Origin: Rhodoferax sp.
GTDB taxonomy: Bacteria; Pseudomonadota; Gammaproteobacteria; Burkholderiales; Burkholderiaceae_C
Reading direction: 5' to 3'
Length of the DNA stretch: 19,112 bases
NCBI GenBank assembly: GCA_017880985.1
Contig: JADGRK010000009.1
Span: 1-19,112 of the forward strand
A program made the position numbers and the translations under genes. This document shows, in pieces, positions 15,487 through 19,112 of this stretch (position 1 is its first letter; each line of letters starts with the position of its first letter). A model generated the notes under the pieces. The model was not told where the DNA came from. It worked only from the letters and a program-made list of their open reading frames with translations, and ran no database searches.

Positions 15487-15852
15487 TCACGCGGTCTGCA
15501 ACCAGTTCAGCGCCTCCACATCGTCGGCAAAGGGGAAGTGCCTTACTTCGGCCGACGTAAAGTGCTTGCCGATCGCTTCCACCATGCCTGCGATCTGACT
15601 GTCCGTCACGACTGCCACGCGTTCGACCTGCTTGTGGTGCTCGTGGACAAAGTGCATGTGCGCAGTGAATCCCTCGAAGTTCTCCCACCCGGGAAATTTC
15701 CTCGAATGAATCAATACGCCATGGAGTCGATCGTGGTCGGAGAGGTAGGAATCGACAGCAACGCTGAGACCGCCGAAGTCCTCTTTGGTTAGCGGCGCGT
15801 GGGGTTTGAGCACCAGGATACCTTCTGGCTTCATTATCGAGTAGTCGAGCAT
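15487..15852 (-). CDS. SpoIIAA-like STAS-domain protein
   Basis: 121 residues, the length of the SpoIIAA-like family (PF11964). Seen: the strand-helix pattern GILVLKPHAPLTKEDFGGL, then HGVLIHSRKFPGWENFEGF, and the C-terminal HHKQVERVAVVTDSQIA followed by EVRHFPFADDVEALNWL. This small cytosolic or membrane-facing fold is of unknown function in most bacteria. The frame begins at 15864, but GGAGGG (15857-15862) sits 4 bases before the ATG at 15852, so I prefer the shorter start. It is transcribed away from the peroxiredoxin gene. The shared upstream region carries a perfect 20-bp palindrome. The gap to the next minus-strand start (15271) is not relevant; its 3' side, 15272-15486, holds no gene. 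Confidence 0.85.
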   Translation of the reverse strand: MLDYSIMKPEGILVLKPHAPLTKEDFGGLSVAVDSYLSDHDRLHGVLIHSRKFPGWENFEGFTAHMHFVHEHHKQVERVAVVTDSQIAGMVEAIGKHFTSAEVRHFPFADDVEALNWLQTA

Positions 15853-15902
15853 GCGACCCTCCATGAGTGTAATTATTATCGTAGGCCATCATGGTTGCCC
15901 AT

Positions 15903-15922
15903 TCTGTTCGCTAGCGAACAGA
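15903..15922. promoter_or_regulatory. Perfect 20-bp palindrome, candidate operator
   Basis: TCTGTTCGCTAGCGAACAGA is its own reverse complement over all 20 bases. It lies between the divergent SpoIIAA-like (start 15852) and peroxiredoxin-glutaredoxin (start 15985) genes, 62 bases before the latter's ATG. Uninterrupted palindromes of this form, with GTTCG/CGAAC halves, are typical of dimeric repressors such as TetR-type proteins. No such regulator is in this window, so the binder is unknown. Confidence 0.65.
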
Positions 15923-15984
15923 CGATCCATGGCTAGATGCGTACCGTGCAAGCATCGAACCGCAACCCGAACCGGAGAAGAACC

Positions 15985-16719
15985 ATGCTGAAATCACGCG
16001 AAGGTCAAAAAGTCCCCAATGTCACTTTCCCGATTCGGGTCAATGGTGAATGGCAGAAAGTAACCAGCGACGCATTATTTAAAGGTAAAACGGTAGTGCT
16101 ATTCGCGCTACCGGGTGCCTTCACGCCGACCTGCTCCAGCACACACCTGCCACGTTTCAACGAGCTGGCAGAGGTATTCAAGGCGAATGGGATCGATAGC
16201 GTTATCTGTCTGTCAGTCAATGATCCCTTCGTGATGGAGACCTGGAAAGAAGAGCAGAACGCCCAAGACATCTACTTCCTGCCCGATGGCAACGGTGAAT
16301 TTAGCGCAGGCATGGGCCTCTTGGTGGACAAGTCGGAGATCGGCCTGGGCAAGCGCAGCTGGCGCTATTCCATGCTGGTGAAGGATGGACTGATTAAAAA
16401 AATGTTCATCGAGCCGGAGGAGCCGGGCGATCCTTTCAAGGTGTCGGACGCCGATACCATGCTGAACTACATCAACCCCAAGGCCAGCCCCCCGCCACGC
16501 GTAACTTTCTTCAGCAAACCCGGCTGCCCCCACTGCGCGCGCGCCCGCAAGATGCTCAACGAAAAGGGCTATCGTTTTGAAGAGATCGAACTGGGCAGCC
16601 ACGGCATCAGCTACAGCTCCCTGCAAGCGGTGAGCGGACGCGGCACCACACCCCAGGTGTATATCGATGGTCAACACGTGGGTGGCGCCGACGAACTGGC
16701 CATCTGGTTGGCGAAGTAA
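15985..16719 (+). CDS. Hybrid peroxiredoxin-glutaredoxin (Prx5-Grx)
   Basis: Thiol peroxidase that reduces peroxides with glutathione, as in the Haemophilus hybrid Prx5. 244 residues in two parts. Peroxiredoxin (1-165): PGAFTPTCSSTHLP with peroxidatic C50, and ICLSVNDPFVMETW. Linker NPKASPPP (about 168-175). Glutaredoxin (176-244): FFSKPGCPHCARARKML with CPHC at 181-184 (CPFC/CPYC is commoner), TTPQVYIDGQHVGG. The open frame starts at 15937, but GGAGAAG before the ATG at 15985 and the family length fix the start. It is first in a plus-strand unit with the flavoprotein (27-base gap) and MFS gene. A palindrome upstream suggests repression. Confidence 0.94.
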   Translation: MLKSREGQKVPNVTFPIRVNGEWQKVTSDALFKGKTVVLFALPGAFTPTCSSTHLPRFNELAEVFKANGIDSVICLSVNDPFVMETWKEEQNAQDIYFLPDGNGEFSAGMGLLVDKSEIGLGKRSWRYSMLVKDGLIKKMFIEPEEPGDPFKVSDADTMLNYINPKASPPPRVTFFSKPGCPHCARARKMLNEKGYRFEEIELGSHGISYSSLQAVSGRGTTPQVYIDGQHVGGADELAIWLAK

Positions 16720-16746
16720 GTTGTCACCGTCTGGCTCAAACCTGCC

Positions 16747-18189
16747 ATGACGCCAATTCATGTCAATGTCGCCATTGTTGGTGCCGGTACCGCGGGTATG
16801 GGCGCCTACCGGGCAGCCCGCGCCCAGACTGATTCCGTTTTGCTGATCGAAGGTGGCGCCTACGGGACGACTTGCGCGCGCGTTGGTTGCATGCCCAGCA
16901 AACTACTGATTGCTGCGGCGCAAGCCGCGCATCAGGCTCGGCATACTGAGCCGTTCGGGGTGCAGGTGCAAGGCGTCACGGTTGACGGCGCGGCGGTCAT
17001 GGCGCGCTTGCAGCGCGAACGAGACCGTTTTGTCGGATTCGTGCTGGAGACGGTTGAGTCGATTGCGCCAGGCGACCGTTTGACGGCCAAGGTCAGTTTT
17101 CAGGATGCCAATACCCTGGTGACGGAGCAGGGCCAGTCAATTCACGCCAAGCGCATCGTGATCGCCACCGGCAGCATTCCCGTCCTGCCGCCAGTTCTAA
17201 AAGAATTGAGCGCGCGTTTGCTGACCAATAAAAACGTCTTCGACTTACCCACTTTGCCGACCAGTCTGGCGGTGTTCGGTCCCGGCATACTTGGAATGGA
17301 ACTGGCTCAGGCGATGAGCCGCCTGGGCGTGAATGTCAAGGTGTTCGGCGTCGGCGGTGGTATTGCCGGCATTCGCGACCCGGCCATTCGGGATTACGCC
17401 AACACGACCTTCAACGAAGAGTTCTATCTGGATGCATCGGCTCAAGTGAAGTCAGTCAAAGAAACCGCCACCGGGGTCGAACTCAGTTACCTGCATCGAG
17501 ACGGAGCCTGGCAAACCGAGCAGTTCGACTATGTCTTGGCCGCTACCGGTCGAGCGCCTGATATTGCTGGATTGGCGTTGGAAAACACCGGACTGCAGTT
17601 GAATGAACACGGCATCCCCTTGTTTGACCGCTTCACGCTGCAGTGCGGCAACAGCGCAATCTTTATTGCCGGCGACGCCAGCAACGACGTTCCCCTGTTG
17701 CATGAAGCCGCCGATCAGGGGCGCATCGCTGGCGAGAATGCCGGACGTTATCCCGATATCCGACCCGGCTTGCGCCGCACGCCACTGGCTGTGGTCTTCA
17801 CCGATCCACAAATAGCGTCGGTGGGTTTCAACCTGGAACAGCTCAACCAGCATTTCAAGGGTCGCTTCGCGGACGGACTCGTGTCCTTCGAGGACCAGGG
17901 GCGCAGTCGGGTCATGCTGCTCAACAAGGGGATTCTGAAAGTCTATGCCGAGCAAGGCAGCGGCTTGTTCCTGGGGGCGGAAATGTTCGGCCCTGCCGCC
18001 GAGCACATCGGGCATCTGCTGGCCTGGGCCGCGCAACAGCGCATGACGGTTTCCGAAATGCTGGAGATGCCTTTCTATCATCCGGTCATTGAAGAAGGCT
18101 TGCGCACCGCCCTGCGGGATCTCAACCATAAGCTGCACCTCGGTCCGCAAGTGATAGCGCGTTGCATCGATTGCGGGCCAGGCGCTTAG
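16747..18189 (+). CDS. Dihydrolipoamide-dehydrogenase-like FAD disulfide oxidoreductase with C-terminal CxxC
   Basis: 480-residue homodimer-type flavoprotein using NAD(P)H to reduce a disulfide. Seen: FAD motif VGAGTAG (11-17), redox pair TTCARVGCMPSK (C43, C48), second nucleotide motif FGPGILGMELAQAM, IFIAGDASND for FAD, and the dimer base motif HPVIEEG (H445, E450). The cysteine context TCxxxGCMPSK resembles lipoamide dehydrogenase and mercuric reductase rather than glutathione reductase. No 2-oxoacid dehydrogenase genes are adjacent. Unusual: a CIDC pair at 473-476 in the last eight residues, which the classic lipoamide enzyme lacks. It follows the peroxiredoxin gene and precedes the MFS gene by 3 bases, so a thiol-recycling role is likelier than a role in a dehydrogenase complex; this is inference. 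Confidence 0.9.
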   Translation: MTPIHVNVAIVGAGTAGMGAYRAARAQTDSVLLIEGGAYGTTCARVGCMPSKLLIAAAQAAHQARHTEPFGVQVQGVTVDGAAVMARLQRERDRFVGFVLETVESIAPGDRLTAKVSFQDANTLVTEQGQSIHAKRIVIATGSIPVLPPVLKELSARLLTNKNVFDLPTLPTSLAVFGPGILGMELAQAMSRLGVNVKVFGVGGGIAGIRDPAIRDYANTTFNEEFYLDASAQVKSVKETATGVELSYLHRDGAWQTEQFDYVLAATGRAPDIAGLALENTGLQLNEHGIPLFDRFTLQCGNSAIFIAGDASNDVPLLHEAADQGRIAGENAGRYPDIRPGLRRTPLAVVFTDPQIASVGFNLEQLNQHFKGRFADGLVSFEDQGRSRVMLLNKGILKVYAEQGSGLFLGAEMFGPAAEHIGHLLAWAAQQRMTVSEMLEMPFYHPVIEEGLRTALRDLNHKLHLGPQVIARCIDCGPGA

Positions 18190-18192
18190 TAA

Positions 18193-19112
18193 ATGACCCA
18201 GCCTATCAGTGACAAGCGCCAGCGACTCCACCCCGATGTGCTCAAGCTCGGTCTGGTGAGCTTTCTTACCGACCTCAGCTCAGAGATGATTTTTTCGGTT
18301 TTCGCGATCTTCTTCACCACTGTGGCGGGTGCTTCCAGCGCGCTGTTGGGGCTGATCGAGGGACTGGCAGATTTTTCTGCTTCTTCGCTTAACTACCTGG
18401 CCGGCTGGCTATCGGACCGCAGCGGGCGGCGCAAGTGGCTCGCCACGGCGGGCTACGGCTTTTCCACACTCGCCAAGCTCATTCTGCTGGTGTCGTCGTC
18501 CGTTGTGGGCCTGAGCCTGTTTCGCGTCATCGAACGGCTGGGCAAAGGTTTTCGCGGGCCGCCGCGGGATGCCTGGCTGTCGTCAATTGCCGTGAAGGAG
18601 TCGCGCGGCTATGCATTTGGCGTGCACAAGGCGCTCGATAAGTCCGGTGCCGTGCTCGGGCCGCTGGTGGCCTATGCACTGTTGTCGTGGCTGGGGGAGT
18701 CAGCCAGCACCTACAGCACGCTGTTTCTGGTGGCCTTTGTGCCTGCGGTGATCAGCGTGGTGGTGCTCACGCGCATCCCGGACCAACCCGGTGCAGCGCA
18801 TGAGCGCGAGAGCGTGCGCCAAAACTGGCAGCAACTCAGTCCCGGTTTCAAGCGCTTCCTGGTGCCGGCAGGGGTATTTGCGCTGGCCTATTTCAGCCTT
18901 GGATTCATCCTGCTCAAGGCCCATATCGTGGGCTTTGGCATGACCGACATCGTGCTGCTCTATGCGCTGTTCAATACCACCTGCGTGGTCGCCGCACCGC
19001 TGGTGGGAAAGCTCGGCGACAAGGTGGGGCGCAGTCGCATCGTCGTGCTGGGGTATGCAGTCTATGCGGCCATCAACCTGTGGCTGGTGGTGGCCAGCAG
19101 CCGCTGGGAGAT
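18193..19112 (+). CDS. MFS transporter, 5' part (3' end outside window)
   Basis: Major-facilitator inner-membrane transporter; about 306 residues are visible and the frame runs off the window. Start ATG at 18193, 3 bases after the flavoprotein stop. Seen: FLTDLSSEMIFSVFAIFF in the first helix, the MFS loop motif GWLSDRSGRRKW, the RLGKGFRGPPRDAW loop, and helices FLVAFVPAVISVVVL, VPAGVFALAYFSLGFILL and LGDKVGRSR. The FxTDxSSEM start recalls a subgroup of MFS proteins of unknown substrate. Likely cotranscribed with the redox genes. The substrate cannot be inferred. Confidence 0.9.
   Translation, partial: MTQPISDKRQRLHPDVLKLGLVSFLTDLSSEMIFSVFAIFFTTVAGASSALLGLIEGLADFSASSLNYLAGWLSDRSGRRKWLATAGYGFSTLAKLILLVSSSVVGLSLFRVIERLGKGFRGPPRDAWLSSIAVKESRGYAFGVHKALDKSGAVLGPLVAYALLSWLGESASTYSTLFLVAFVPAVISVVVLTRIPDQPGAAHERESVRQNWQQLSPGFKRFLVPAGVFALAYFSLGFILLKAHIVGFGMTDIVLLYALFNTTCVVAAPLVGKLGDKVGRSRIVVLGYAVYAAINLWLVVASSRWE

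Noticed and set aside
15425..15892. Minus-strand 155-codon frame around the SpoIIAA-like gene
   Set aside because: Arg/Ser-rich and overlaps, in another frame, a gene with clear family motifs and a strong ribosome site.
1..19112. CRISPR array, tRNA/rRNA genes, insertion sequences or prophage
   Set aside because: No regularly spaced repeats, tRNA-like cloverleaf, transposase, integrase or phage gene could be recognised on either strand by reading.

Overview
The window looks like a chromosomal segment of a betaproteobacterium of the Comamonadaceae, Rhodoferax- or Polaromonas-like. The reasons are moderately high GC content, the family-level look of the proteins (ileS-lspA pair, Bug/Tct transporters, DUF3422, a GspE-like ATPase beside a spermidine-synthase-like protein), and a short interspersed repeat of a kind I associate with that family. 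No rRNA, tRNA, CRISPR array, integrase or transposase was seen. No gene-free stretch exceeds about 300 bases.

Layout. (1) 1-1706, plus strand: 3' part of ileS and complete lspA, overlapping by one base. (2) 1793-4714, minus strand: a likely operon of an SDR oxidoreductase, a Bug-type solute-binding protein and a zinc-independent quinone oxidoreductase. (3) 4878-7628, plus strand: two exported proteins (the second CsgG-like) followed by a Ser/Thr protein kinase whose frame breaks just before its membrane segment. (4) 7252-8301, minus strand: a class III adenylate cyclase with a C-terminal FHA domain cut off in mid-fold. The kinase and cyclase genes meet tail to tail and both look truncated, which suggests a deletion or an assembly join near 7575-7590. 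(5) 8365-12592, minus strand: tctB-tctA-DUF3422-EamA, with stop/start overlaps at two of the three junctions. (6) 12729-15271, minus strand: a GspE/PulE-type ATPase overlapping a spermidine-synthase-like gene. (7) 15487-15852, minus strand: a small SpoIIAA-like (STAS) protein, divergent from (8) 15985-19112, plus strand: a peroxiredoxin-glutaredoxin fusion, a lipoamide-dehydrogenase-like flavoprotein with an extra C-terminal CxxC, and the 5' part of an MFS transporter.

How they work together. Region 3-4 reads as the remains of a signalling module: exported CsgG-like proteins, a membrane-anchored kinase, and an FHA protein (phosphothreonine reader) fused to a cyclase. Region 8 reads as a peroxide/thiol redox unit, in which the flavoprotein could supply electrons to the hybrid peroxiredoxin or another disulfide. 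A perfect 20-bp palindrome in its upstream region looks like an operator. Four copies of one short repeat lie in the first half of the window: one inside ileS in frame, one inside the SDR gene in frame, one forming the N-terminus of the EamA gene, and one between the convergent lspA and quinone reductase genes.
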